47,952 bases of DNA from UBA2658 sp964617335 (GTDB lineage Bacteria; Bacillota; Clostridia; Oscillospirales; Oscillospiraceae). Under the pieces are notes generated by a model. The model did not search any database. It was not told where the DNA came from and saw only the letters and a program-made list of their open reading frames with translations. Location of the stretch: contig CAZTXG010000009.1 in NCBI GenBank assembly GCA_964617335.1, positions 1 to 47,952 on the forward strand, written 5' to 3'. Each line of letters opens with the position of its first letter. Position 1 is the stretch's first letter. A program made the translations under genes and the position numbers. Positions 32,919 through 41,173 of this stretch are shown piece after piece.

Positions 32919-35162
32919 TTGTATAAATTAAAGATAAATGAAGCTCAAAAAAAGCTTTATGAAAAGCTGGGATATTGGACAGAGGCTACGCTTCTGGACA
33001 AGTGGAAGGAAGCTGTTGCAGATTTTGGAGACAGGGAATTTGTGGTTTCCGACAGGGGAGTGCGGCTTTCCTATTCCCAAATCGACAGGGACGCTGATGC
33101 CCTTGCCTGCCATATGGAAAAGCTGGGCATTGGAAAAGCAGACGTCGTAAGCTTCCAGATTACCCCCAGAGCTGAGTTTGTGGTCTGCCTTTTTGCCTGC
33201 ATAAAGCTTGGGGCGGTTCCGGCACCCTTGGGCATGTGTTTTATACATGAGGAGCTTAAAGACCTTCTTCAAATGCTTAAAAGCCGCCTGCATATAAGCT
33301 GCTTTTCCTATAGAGACAGCGAAAGGGCAGAAATGCTTGAAAAACTAAAAGAAAGCCTGCCTGTCCTTAAAAACACAATTTACATCTGTGACAACCCCTC
33401 TGAAAAGGCGGCTCTGCCGGAAAAAGAAGCCGATTTCCATGAAATTATCGCCCTTGGCGGCAAACCGAAAAAAACCTCGGAGGCAAAAAGTGATGACCTT
33501 GCCCTTATCCTTTGCACCTCTGGAACAACTCAGGGCTGCAAGGCGGTTATGTTTACTCACAACAACATTATTTACAGCGAAGAAGTCTTTAACCGCACAT
33601 TTAAAATCACAGGTTTTGACAGTATTTTCATGCCTGCTCCCCTAAGCCATGCAACAGGACTTCACCATGGGATTATTTCCCCCATGCTTTGCGGAGCAAA
33701 GCTTGTTCTTCAGGAGAGGTTTGACTGTGTTAAGGCTGTTTCTATTATGAACGAGGAAAAATGCAGCTATTCCATGGGGGCAACACCCTTTATCTACGAC
33801 ATTCTCCAGCATCTTGAGGAAAGCGGAAACAGCCTTGAGCATCTTCGTTTTTACATATGCGGAGGGGCGCCGGTTCCCAGAGAGCTTGTGCTTAAGTCTT
33901 GGGAAAGGTACAAAATCCTCCTTTGTGAATGCTACGGCTCCACGGAAAGTGTTCCTCATGTCTGTGTAAGACCGGAGGAATGTCTTGAAAACGCCGGCAA
34001 ATGGGCAGGCAGAGCCATGGGTGAAATCGAAGTGCGGGTTGTGGATAAAAACCATAACACCCTGCCTCCGGGGAAGGTGGGCGAAGCAGCATCCAGAGGA
34101 CCGAATGTGTTTGTAGGATATCTTGGAGCGGAAAAACTTACAGACGAGGCTCTTGATGACGAAGGCTGGTATTACAGCGGCGACCTCTGCGTTTCTGACG
34201 AAAAGGGCAATATAAAAATAGTGGGTCGGGAAAAAGACATAATCGTCCGCGGGGGAGAAAACCTCAATGCCAACGATATAAACGAGCATATTGAAGGCTG
34301 CCCCGGCCTTATAGACCACAGTGTTATAGGTATGCCGGACCCCCGTCTTGGGGAGAGAATATGTCTTTTTGCAGTGACAGAAAAAGGCAGGGAGAATATT
34401 ACAAATGCCGACATCATTGAATACCTGAAAAGTAAGGGGGTGCATAAAAGGCATTGGCCTGAGCGACTGGAAGTTATCGATGAAATCCCTCGCACGGAAA
34501 GCGGAAAAGTTCGCAAAAACCTTCTTTCAGAGGAGCTTAAAAGACGGATGAGCGAAGAAAAATCCGAAAGGGACAAGAGGGAAGAAGCAAGCCCAAAGCC
34601 CGAGGAAAAGCAGGCTAAGGCTGCCTTCAGAAGAATAGGACCCTGCCGGTATCTTGCCTCCGCAAAGCCCTTAATGCAGCGGCCACCCGTCAGTTTTTTT
34701 CGATGCGGAAAATGCGGCACTGTTTTTACAGGGGATATCCCCGAGGGCGGCAGCTGTAACATTTTCTGCTGCGGGGAGCCTCTGGAAAAACTTTTAGCTC
34801 AGCAGGCAGAGGATATGCCGCCGGAAAACAGTCTAAGCTATGACATAGTCGGCGGACTAAACGAAAACTGCATAAGAGTTTTTTGGAAAGGGCAGGCGCC
34901 ATCGTGGATATATCTTCAAACCTTTACCGGCGGGCAGAAGATGTTCATAAAAAAAACACAGCGCCCTCCTGCCGTTTTCGCCTTGGCAGGGGAGGACGCC
35001 TATGCTTATTGTGATAAGGACCCGTGTATAAAATGTTCATTTCGCTGTAAAAGCGGCTTTGTAATCTATGGGATGTATGAGAATAAAAGTTTTTTCATGC
35101 TTCCGGTTAATCAAATTGCAGCCACCCCAGGGAGCGGGGCGAGTATGACCAAAAAGCCGTGA
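32919..35162 (+). CDS. Acyl-CoA synthetase (AMP-binding) with desulfoferrodoxin-like C-terminal extension
   Basis: 747 residues; the start is probably TTG 32919 with GAGGGG about 12 bases before it, but the start is uncertain. Residues ~1-545 are an ANL-family ligase: P-loop LCTSGTTQGCKAVMF (~197-211), ECYGSTES, YYSGDLC and the hinge/lysine segment ESGKVRKN. Residues ~546-580 are a charged linker. The tail begins FFRCGKCGTVF: Cys596 and Cys599, then Cys617-Cys618 in CCGEPLE, the arrangement of the rubredoxin-like domain of desulfoferrodoxin. The following ~110 residues resemble the superoxide reductase domain (SWIYLQTFTGG; AVFALAGEDAYAYC) but lack its iron-binding histidines. The last 56 bases overlap the convergent LysR gene. 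Confidence 0.85.
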   Translation: MYKLKINEAQKKLYEKLGYWTEATLLDKWKEAVADFGDREFVVSDRGVRLSYSQIDRDADALACHMEKLGIGKADVVSFQITPRAEFVVCLFACIKLGAVPAPLGMCFIHEELKDLLQMLKSRLHISCFSYRDSERAEMLEKLKESLPVLKNTIYICDNPSEKAALPEKEADFHEIIALGGKPKKTSEAKSDDLALILCTSGTTQGCKAVMFTHNNIIYSEEVFNRTFKITGFDSIFMPAPLSHATGLHHGIISPMLCGAKLVLQERFDCVKAVSIMNEEKCSYSMGATPFIYDILQHLEESGNSLEHLRFYICGGAPVPRELVLKSWERYKILLCECYGSTESVPHVCVRPEECLENAGKWAGRAMGEIEVRVVDKNHNTLPPGKVGEAASRGPNVFVGYLGAEKLTDEALDDEGWYYSGDLCVSDEKGNIKIVGREKDIIVRGGENLNANDINEHIEGCPGLIDHSVIGMPDPRLGERICLFAVTEKGRENITNADIIEYLKSKGVHKRHWPERLEVIDEIPRTESGKVRKNLLSEELKRRMSEEKSERDKREEASPKPEEKQAKAAFRRIGPCRYLASAKPLMQRPPVSFFRCGKCGTVFTGDIPEGGSCNIFCCGEPLEKLLAQQAEDMPPENSLSYDIVGGLNENCIRVFWKGQAPSWIYLQTFTGGQKMFIKKTQRPPAVFALAGEDAYAYCDKDPCIKCSFRCKSGFVIYGMYENKSFFMLPVNQIAATPGSGASMTKKP

Positions 35163-36021
35163 CATAATCTATAAAGCTTTCAACGGCACGGCATTTGTAA
35201 ACCTTTTGGTTAAAAATCATATATACGATTCTAAAGTCTTTCGGAACCTGAGGCAGGGGAATGGCCACAAGGTCTGTAAACTGTTTAAGACTGGGGGTTT
35301 GCAGAATTATGGACACAAGGTTTGAGATGGTGGACATACCGCAAAGGTCAAGCTCATTGCTGTATTGGTGGTCTGCCTTAAGACCGTGCTGCTGCAAAAG
35401 CTCTGACACTTTTTTTCCGATGGGCTGCTCAAGATGATATGAAATTAGCTCATAATCTTTAAGCTGGGAAAAGCTAAGCTCTGGCTCTGTGGCTAAGGGA
35501 TGGTCTTTATTCACCACCACCATAAGGGGCTGCTCTAAAACCGGAACAAAGAAAAGGTCGGGCACATTTTCCACAAAGGAGCAAAAACCCACATCCCATT
35601 TGCCCTCGGAGACGGATTTGATAATGGCGTTTGTCTGTTCCTGATGTATGCTGAATTTAACATTCCGCCCTTTTTCGGCAATAAAAGAGCTTATGACCAC
35701 AGGCAGATAATCACCCTGAATTGTGGAAATACTTCCAATGTCTATGGTGCCGCTTAAGGCTCCGGCATACTCATGGGCAATCTCTATGCCTCTTTCAAGG
35801 TATTGGAGTGATTTGCAGACATACTGGTAAAACTCTTTGCCGTATTTGGTAAGATAAACATTTCTCCCGCGCTTTTCAAAAAGTGAAATGCCAAGCTCGG
35901 CTTCAAGAGAGGCTATGGCGCCCGACAGGCTGGGCTGGGTAATGTAAAGCTCCTGAGCTGCCTGAGTGTAGTGCTGAAGCTCGGCAAGTTTACGAAAATA
36001 ATAAAGCTGAGAAAGATTCAT
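35107..36021 (-). CDS. LysR-family transcriptional regulator
   Basis: 304 residues from the ATG at 36021, preceded by GAGGGGGGTGG; 23 more in-frame residues upstream are not typical. The winged helix-turn-helix is MNLSQLYYFRKLAELQHYTQAAQELYITQPSLSGAIASLE in two parts (N-terminal ~60 residues), followed by the periplasmic-binding-like effector domain (SGTIDIGSISTIQGDYLP; KWDVGFCSF). It is divergent from acyl-CoA dehydrogenase 2 and convergent with the ligase gene, so it probably controls both flanking units. The effector is unknown; a pathway carboxylate or CoA ester is plausible. Confidence 0.9.
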   Translation of the reverse strand: MNLSQLYYFRKLAELQHYTQAAQELYITQPSLSGAIASLEAELGISLFEKRGRNVYLTKYGKEFYQYVCKSLQYLERGIEIAHEYAGALSGTIDIGSISTIQGDYLPVVISSFIAEKGRNVKFSIHQEQTNAIIKSVSEGKWDVGFCSFVENVPDLFFVPVLEQPLMVVVNKDHPLATEPELSFSQLKDYELISYHLEQPIGKKVSELLQQHGLKADHQYSNELDLCGMSTISNLVSIILQTPSLKQFTDLVAIPLPQVPKDFRIVYMIFNQKVYKCRAVESFIDYVTAFWSYSPRSLGWLQFD

Positions 36022-36073
36022 CAAATCCACCCCCCTCATCTGAAACGGACATACTACCCTAGTATATCGGTAT

Positions 36074-36157
36074 GATAGAACAAAAGTCAATCCCCCAAGG
36101 CCGGTTTATTGTCCTAAAAAGCCGATTGATAGGCACAAGCTATCAATCCCCCAAGGC
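36074..36157. promoter_or_regulatory. LysR operator region with dyad and direct repeat
   Basis: A perfect dyad GATTGATAG-N7-CTATCAATC (36124-36148) holds a T-N11-A core. TCAATCCCCCAAGGC occurs at 36087-36101 and again at 36143-36157, a 56-base step, and both copies follow GATAG, so a weaker second site (from 36074) may exist. Together they fit the recognition and activation sites of a LysR divergent promoter. Confidence 0.65.
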
Positions 36158-36306
36158 TGTTATAAAAATATCAATTAGACAGGGGGGCATTATGGGGCTA
36201 CACTAATTATAGGCAATAAAACTCTTAAGCACTGCGGGAGTTTATTAAAACAGGAAGTATTTGATTAAGGCTGGTTAAGTTTAATAAATTATAAGGAGTT
36301 TGTATT

Positions 36307-37482
36307 ATGAAAATGACAAAACAGGAATTTAAGGATTATTTACTTAAGATTCGCGCTCTTGCCGAAGGCCCTTTCGATGAAATGCAGAAAGAGATAGAGG
36401 TAACCAACACCTTCCCTGAGGAGTTTTATAAGCTCGCAATCGAAAACGACCTGTACCGCTTTGCCCTCCCCATAAAGTACGGCGGCTTTGGATTTTCCGA
36501 AAAGCAAATCCTTATGGTTCAGGAGGAATTTTCACGCGGGCCCGGCGGTATGCGTATGCACCTGCACCACGCAGCCGACCTTGACTGGCGCATTCTCGAC
36601 GACTTTGGCAGCGAGGAGCTTAAGGCCCAGTACATGGATAAATTTCAGGACAAGACCCTTTACGCAAACTTCGCCTTAACTGAAAGTGCCGGCGGAACCG
36701 GTGCGGATATACATACAACTGCTGTGAAAGACGGAGACTACTATGTAATTAACGGTGAAAAAACCCTGATTTCCCACACCGACTGCTCCGACTTTAGCTA
36801 CCTTATAGTTTCAACAGACCCAAGTTCCGATAAGGACAGCCGTCTGTCGGCCTTCTTTGTAGACGTTAAAACCCCCGGCTATGAAATAGTTCCAATGCCC
36901 CACATGATGGGCTGCCGCGGTGCCGGCCACGCCGGACTTAAGTTTACAAATATGCGTGTCCACAAAAAATATCTTCTCGGCAAGGAAGGCATGGGTCTTG
37001 AAATCGCCATGCACTCTCTGGCAATCTCCCGTGTCCATATAGCAGCTTCCAACTTAGGTATGTCTCAGCGTATGCTGGAAATGACCATGAAGCGTGCCCA
37101 AGACCGTGTGACCTTCGGAAAGCCTCTTACAAAGCGTCAGGCAATTCAGCAGATGATTGCCAACATGGGCACCGAGATTAACGCCCTTCGCCTTATGGTT
37201 TGGGACTGCGCCGAGGACTATGACGCAGGCAAGGACATTGAGATGAAGGCTGCCATGTGCAAGCTTCACTCCATAAACACAGTCCGCATGGTTTCCGACT
37301 GTATGCTGGAAATCTTCGGCGGCATAGGCTACTTTGAAGACTGTGAATACGGCCCTGTTGAGCGCCTGTATCGTGACTGCCGTGCAATGTGGCTGGAGGA
37401 AGGCCCTCCCACCGTTCAGCGGCTCACAGCCTTCCGCGGCCTTGAAAAAAGAGGCGGCGTGATAGATTATCTGGAAGACTAA
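36307..37482 (+). CDS. Divergent acyl-CoA dehydrogenase family protein
   Basis: 391 residues. The FAD motif is FALTESAGGTGADIHTT and the C-terminal region has FGGIGYFEDCEYGPVERLYRD. The active-site segment reads LEEGPPTVQRL: the Glu is kept, but the usual Gly-Thr-Asn is Gly-Pro-Pro, which should change the substrate pocket. Strong AAGGAG site. First gene of the unit with the CoA-transferase and MFS genes, downstream of the LysR dyad. Substrate unknown; a cyclic or branched acyl-CoA is plausible from context only. Confidence 0.88.
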   Translation: MKMTKQEFKDYLLKIRALAEGPFDEMQKEIEVTNTFPEEFYKLAIENDLYRFALPIKYGGFGFSEKQILMVQEEFSRGPGGMRMHLHHAADLDWRILDDFGSEELKAQYMDKFQDKTLYANFALTESAGGTGADIHTTAVKDGDYYVINGEKTLISHTDCSDFSYLIVSTDPSSDKDSRLSAFFVDVKTPGYEIVPMPHMMGCRGAGHAGLKFTNMRVHKKYLLGKEGMGLEIAMHSLAISRVHIAASNLGMSQRMLEMTMKRAQDRVTFGKPLTKRQAIQQMIANMGTEINALRLMVWDCAEDYDAGKDIEMKAAMCKLHSINTVRMVSDCMLEIFGGIGYFEDCEYGPVERLYRDCRAMWLEEGPPTVQRLTAFRGLEKRGGVIDYLED

Positions 37483-37499
37483 TTTCGGCCTCCCTCATA

Positions 37500-37543
37500 G
37501 CTTTCTCCGAGTCTGCGGGTATTCGTTTCGGCTCGGAGAAAGC
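37500..37543 (+). repeat. 12-bp perfect hairpin between dehydrogenase 2 and CoA-transferase
   Basis: GCTTTCTCCGAG (37500-37511) pairs with CTCGGAGAAAGC (37532-37543) around a 20-base loop. It lacks a T-run and may protect or attenuate the transcript between the two genes. Confidence 0.55.
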
Positions 37544-37569
37544 AAAACAATCAGAAATGGAGGATTGCA

Positions 37570-38787
37570 GTGAAACCTTTAGAAGGAATAAAAGTAGTTG
37601 ACCTTACAACTTTTCTGGCAGCTCCCACTGCCGCCAGAGTTCTGGGCGAGTGGGGAGCGGATGTCATAAAGGTTGAAGCTCCGGCGGGGGACCCCGGGCG
37701 AACCCAGGGCGCGGTTTTTGGAATGCCTTATGAGGATGATGAAAACTTAGGCTTTGATATGTCTAATATGAATAAGCGCTTTATCACCTTAAACCTCAAG
37801 GACGAAAAGGGCATGGAGGTTATGCACAGGCTACTTTCAGAAGCCGATGTATTTGTTACAAATATCCGCACAAAATCCTTAGTGAAGCTTGGACTGGACT
37901 ATGACTCCCTTAAGGAGGAATATCCGGAGCTGGTTTTTGCCCATTGTTTGGGCTATGGTGAAAAAGGCCCCGAGAAAGATACGGCGGGCTTTGACGTAAC
38001 CTGCTATATGGCCCGCGGGGGAGTTTTTGGAACAACGGTGAACAAGGGGGATGCCCCCATGATTCCCACCAACGGCTTTGGCGACTTTCAGGTTGCCATG
38101 TGTTTAGCCTCCGGTGTTTGTGCCGCCCTTTACAACAGGTCAAGGACGGGGCAGGGGGACAAAATCAGCGTAAGCCTGCACCATGCGGCTGTGTTTATGC
38201 TCTCCACCGGCGTTGTTTCCGCCCAATACGGCAATAAATATCCCAAGAGCCGCACGGAAGTTATCTGCCCCACGAATAACGTTTTCCGCACAAAGGACGA
38301 AAAATGGATTGCCCTTTGCGCCCCCCAGTACGATAAGGATTATAATAAGATTATGACACTTATCGGCAGAGCCGACCTTGTTGACCATCCGGATTACCAC
38401 AACTGCGACCACATGAACGATATAGGGAAAAACAGCGAGGTTGTGGCCATTATGGACGAGGCCATAAAAACCTTTACAAGAGACGAAATTCTCAAAATTT
38501 TCAAGGATAACGACCTGCCCTGTGAAGCCTGCTATGAGCCTATGGATATGTATGAGGACGAGCAGGTCTGGGCAAATGATATTATGACAAAGCTTGACTG
38601 CCCCTCGGGTAAGCGCAATATTGGCACAAACCCCGTAAAGTTCCAGTCTTTTGAACCAAGCTTTAAGGTCAGCGCCGCCCAAGGCAGCCACACTGCCGAT
38701 GTTATGAAGCAGCTTGGCTATGACGAGGGCGACATAAAAGACTATATGGATTCCGGTGCTGTTGTTGGAAAAAAAGCGCTTAAATAA
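37570..38787 (+). CDS. Family III CoA-transferase (FldA/HadA-like)
   Basis: 405 residues starting at GTG 37570 behind GGAGG. CaiB/BaiF fold with GADVIKVEAPAGDP, GLDYDSLKEEYPELVFAH, GYGEKGPEKDTAGFD and the catalytic Asp172 in NGFGDFQVAM. From memory it resembles cinnamoyl-CoA:phenyllactate CoA-transferase (FldA) and 2-hydroxyisocaproate CoA-transferase (HadA) more than CaiB. Such enzymes move CoA from a product thioester to a new substrate acid, saving ATP once the ligase has primed the cycle. Substrates here are not known. Confidence 0.9.
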   Translation: MKPLEGIKVVDLTTFLAAPTAARVLGEWGADVIKVEAPAGDPGRTQGAVFGMPYEDDENLGFDMSNMNKRFITLNLKDEKGMEVMHRLLSEADVFVTNIRTKSLVKLGLDYDSLKEEYPELVFAHCLGYGEKGPEKDTAGFDVTCYMARGGVFGTTVNKGDAPMIPTNGFGDFQVAMCLASGVCAALYNRSRTGQGDKISVSLHHAAVFMLSTGVVSAQYGNKYPKSRTEVICPTNNVFRTKDEKWIALCAPQYDKDYNKIMTLIGRADLVDHPDYHNCDHMNDIGKNSEVVAIMDEAIKTFTRDEILKIFKDNDLPCEACYEPMDMYEDEQVWANDIMTKLDCPSGKRNIGTNPVKFQSFEPSFKVSAAQGSHTADVMKQLGYDEGDIKDYMDSGAVVGKKALK

Positions 38788-38816
38788 ACTCATAATATAG
38801 AGAGGAAGTATACTAA

Positions 38817-40130
38817 ATGAGAGGCAAAAAGTATCTATGGACTCTGGCGGCAGTTTATATGGCTTACCTGACCCACGGAATTCAGGCAATCCTTCTGCAG
38901 CAGAACAAGGTTTCATTCTTCACCCAGTGGGGATTTACAGATGCTCAGGCAGGCGCTGCAGCAGTTTCTGCCATAGTTGCCTACACCGGTCTTGCAAAGT
39001 TTTTATCTGTTTGGATTTGCGGTGAAATCTCCGACAAAGTCGGCAGAAAACGCATGATTGCCCTAGGCGCAATCTTATATCTCGGCTCCTTTATCGGCCT
39101 GTGGCTGTCTCCAAGCTATGCCTTTGCCGGTGTCTGCGCCTTTGCCTTAGGTCTTGCAACCAGCTGCTTTGACGGCGCATCCTATCCTGCCGTTCAGGAA
39201 AGCTGGCCAAAATCCCCCGGCACCTCAGTTATACTGATTAAAGGTGTTATCTCCGTTTCCGGACTTATCTATCCGCCTCTGGTTGTCTCTCTTACAGAAT
39301 CAGGCAACTGGCAGGTGGCCATAATCATACCCATCATTTTATCCGCTATTGTTCTTGTGCTATCTCTTGTTGCCCCATATTCCTACGACGAGGAAAAAGC
39401 GGCTATCAAAAAAGACCCCGAAAAGAGAGCTGCCTATGAAGCGGAAAAGGCCACAAACAAGCGTGTTCTTGATGGGGATGCAAAAAAGGCCGCTGCCCGC
39501 TTTAAGGTAAAGCCCCCCATGCTTGTCACCATCGGCTGCGCCCTTTACGGCTTTATTGCGATGGGCACAATGTTCTCTGCCCAGCAGTACATTAAGACCT
39601 TCGGACAGCTTAATATCGGCATGAACGATATGGCTGCCGCAACTTTAACCTCAATCTTCACCGCCGGTTCCTTAATCGCCGTTGTCCTCTGGGGATTTTT
39701 GATGGCAAAGCTGCGCTGGAGACCTCTTAAGATATTGCTCATTGACCTTATAGGCTCTGTTTTAGGCTATGGACTTTTGTATATAATCCGCGTTCCGGCA
39801 ATGGTATATATTGCAACCTTTATGGTTGGTTTCTTCGCTGCCGGCGGTGCCCTTCAATGCGGTGTTTCCCTTATGCAGGAGATGCACCCCGGAAACAAGG
39901 GCAGAAACATCGGCATTTACTATACCTTTATGGGACTTGCCTCCTATGCAATTCCCTTTATAATGTCAAAGCTCATAGCAGGCTCCGACGAAGCAACAGC
40001 TTCCATAACAAACATTCTCATGAACCTCGGCATGGCAACAGTTGGTCTGGTATTTATGATTTACCTTAGCGCAAACTATAAAAAGTGGTTTGGCGTCAGC
40101 GTCTTTAGTAAGGTTACTGACGAGGAATAA
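38817..40130 (+). CDS. MFS transporter, YdiM/YdiN-like
   Basis: 437 residues, twelve predicted membrane helices. MFS loop motif GEISDKVGRKR after helix 2. A charged cytoplasmic loop of about 45 residues (EEKAAIKKDPEKRAAYEAE...) separates the two halves. The segments SYPAVQESWPKSPGTSVILIKG and AAGGALQCGVSLMQEMHPGNKG correspond in kind to those I recall from Escherichia coli YdiN, whose gene neighbours ydiB. Probably a proton symporter for a small organic acid such as quinate or shikimate (inference). Ends with a strong terminator. Confidence 0.88.
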   Translation: MRGKKYLWTLAAVYMAYLTHGIQAILLQQNKVSFFTQWGFTDAQAGAAAVSAIVAYTGLAKFLSVWICGEISDKVGRKRMIALGAILYLGSFIGLWLSPSYAFAGVCAFALGLATSCFDGASYPAVQESWPKSPGTSVILIKGVISVSGLIYPPLVVSLTESGNWQVAIIIPIILSAIVLVLSLVAPYSYDEEKAAIKKDPEKRAAYEAEKATNKRVLDGDAKKAAARFKVKPPMLVTIGCALYGFIAMGTMFSAQQYIKTFGQLNIGMNDMAAATLTSIFTAGSLIAVVLWGFLMAKLRWRPLKILLIDLIGSVLGYGLLYIIRVPAMVYIATFMVGFFAAGGALQCGVSLMQEMHPGNKGRNIGIYYTFMGLASYAIPFIMSKLIAGSDEATASITNILMNLGMATVGLVFMIYLSANYKKWFGVSVFSKVTDEE

Positions 40131-40143
40131 GCCTCCATCCTTT

Positions 40144-40192
40144 CGGTGGGCGTGCCGTGTAAAAACACGTCTGCACGCCCACCGCTATTTTT
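40144..40192 (+). terminator. Intrinsic terminator after the MFS gene
   Basis: CGGTGGGCGTGC (40144-40155) pairs perfectly with GCACGCCCACCG (40173-40184), with inner CGTG/CACG, then TATTTTT. Confidence 0.93.
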
Positions 40193-40265
40193 AAAGCAGC
40201 TGCAGCTTGGAGGATAAAAAGGCTTGCCGGCTTGCGGCTTAACTTATGAAAGGGAAAATTTGTCT

Positions 40266-41135
40266 ATGAAAGAAAAAATTTCGGGAAAAACAAAAACCTT
40301 TGCCCTAATCGGCTCTCCCGTAGGGCATTCCGGCTCTCCGGGGATATATAACTATTGCTTTGAAGCCATGGGCTTTGACAATGTCTATGTGGCTCTTGAC
40401 GTAAGTCTTGAAAGACTATCCGACGCTATGGCGGGAATTAAGGCAATGGGTTTTTCCGGCATTAACGTGACTATGCCCTGCAAGTCGGCAGTTATAGAAT
40501 ATTTAGACGAAATAAGCCCCGCCGCCCGCTTTATGAATGCCTGCAATGTTGCTGTTAATAAAGACGGCCGCTGGATAGGGGACAACACAGACGGTGCGGG
40601 TTTTGTTAATAACCTTAAGAGTCAGGGAGTTGACGTTGCGGGAAAAACTATGAGCATAATTGGCGCCGGCGGTGCCGGAACCGCTGTGGCGGTTCAAAGC
40701 GCTCTTTCGGGGGCAAGCAAAATTTTTGTTTTTAACTTGAAAGACGAATTTTTTGTTAGGGCGGAAAACACGGCTTGCAAAATATGTGAAAGTCTGCCCG
40801 CCTGCAAATTTGAGGTTTATGACCTTAGCGATGAAAAAGCTTTAAAAAAGGCCGTTTCAGAAAGCGATATTTTAGTAAACACCACAAGGTCGGGAATGGC
40901 TCCCAATACAGATGAGATGCCTGTGCCCTCCGAAGGAATATTCAGGGAAGGCCTTGTTGTCTGTGACACCATTTATAATCCAAAAGAGACAAAGCTTCTT
41001 TCCGAGGCCAAAAAGTCCGGCTGTGTAACGGTTGACGGAACCGGAATGCTTATTTATCAGGCAGCTGCTGCCTTTAAGCTTTTTACAGGGGCGGAAATGC
41101 CCGTGGAAGAAGTGCGAAATTTAATGTTCGGTTAA
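40266..41135 (+). CDS. Quinate/shikimate dehydrogenase (AroE/YdiB type)
   Basis: 289 residues from the ATG at 40266 with AAAGGGA upstream; an in-frame start at 40224 lacks a good site. The substrate pocket is intact: Ser22/Ser24 in HSGSPGIYN, Lys73 in NVTMPCK and Asp109 in NTDGAGF. The dinucleotide loop is GAGGAGTAVA. After the next strand the sequence FNLKDEFF lacks the NRT motif that fixes NADP in AroE and resembles the NAD/NADP-using YdiB. So it may oxidise quinate/shikimate or reduce the dehydro forms in catabolism rather than serve aromatic amino acid synthesis. Confidence 0.87.
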   Translation: MKEKISGKTKTFALIGSPVGHSGSPGIYNYCFEAMGFDNVYVALDVSLERLSDAMAGIKAMGFSGINVTMPCKSAVIEYLDEISPAARFMNACNVAVNKDGRWIGDNTDGAGFVNNLKSQGVDVAGKTMSIIGAGGAGTAVAVQSALSGASKIFVFNLKDEFFVRAENTACKICESLPACKFEVYDLSDEKALKKAVSESDILVNTTRSGMAPNTDEMPVPSEGIFREGLVVCDTIYNPKETKLLSEAKKSGCVTVDGTGMLIYQAAAAFKLFTGAEMPVEEVRNLMFG

Positions 41136-41136
41136 A

Positions 41137-41173
41137 ATAATCTTTTCCCCCCGCTATAGCGGGGGATGATTAT
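41137..41173. terminator. Palindromic hairpin after the shikimate dehydrogenase gene
   Basis: CCCCCGCTA/TAGCGGGGG (41148-41165) is a perfect 18-base palindrome with an outer ATAATC/GATTAT pairing (41137-41142, 41168-41173). No clear T-run follows, so it may be a weak terminator or processing site. Confidence 0.4.

Noticed and set aside
33642..34454. 270-residue open frame antisense to the ligase
   Set aside because: Cys/Phe-rich shadow of a conserved AMP-binding domain.
31746..38787. Carnitine/crotonobetaine operon (caiABC)
   Set aside because: Lengths of the first dehydrogenase (380) and transferase (405) equal CaiA and CaiB, but the transferase resembles FldA/HadA more, there is no betaine carrier CaiT or CaiD hydratase, and the quinate/shikimate-type genes fit the ydi pattern better.
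38140..38916. 258-residue open frame antisense to the CoA-transferase
   Set aside because: Shadow frame spanning the transferase end and MFS start; no motif.
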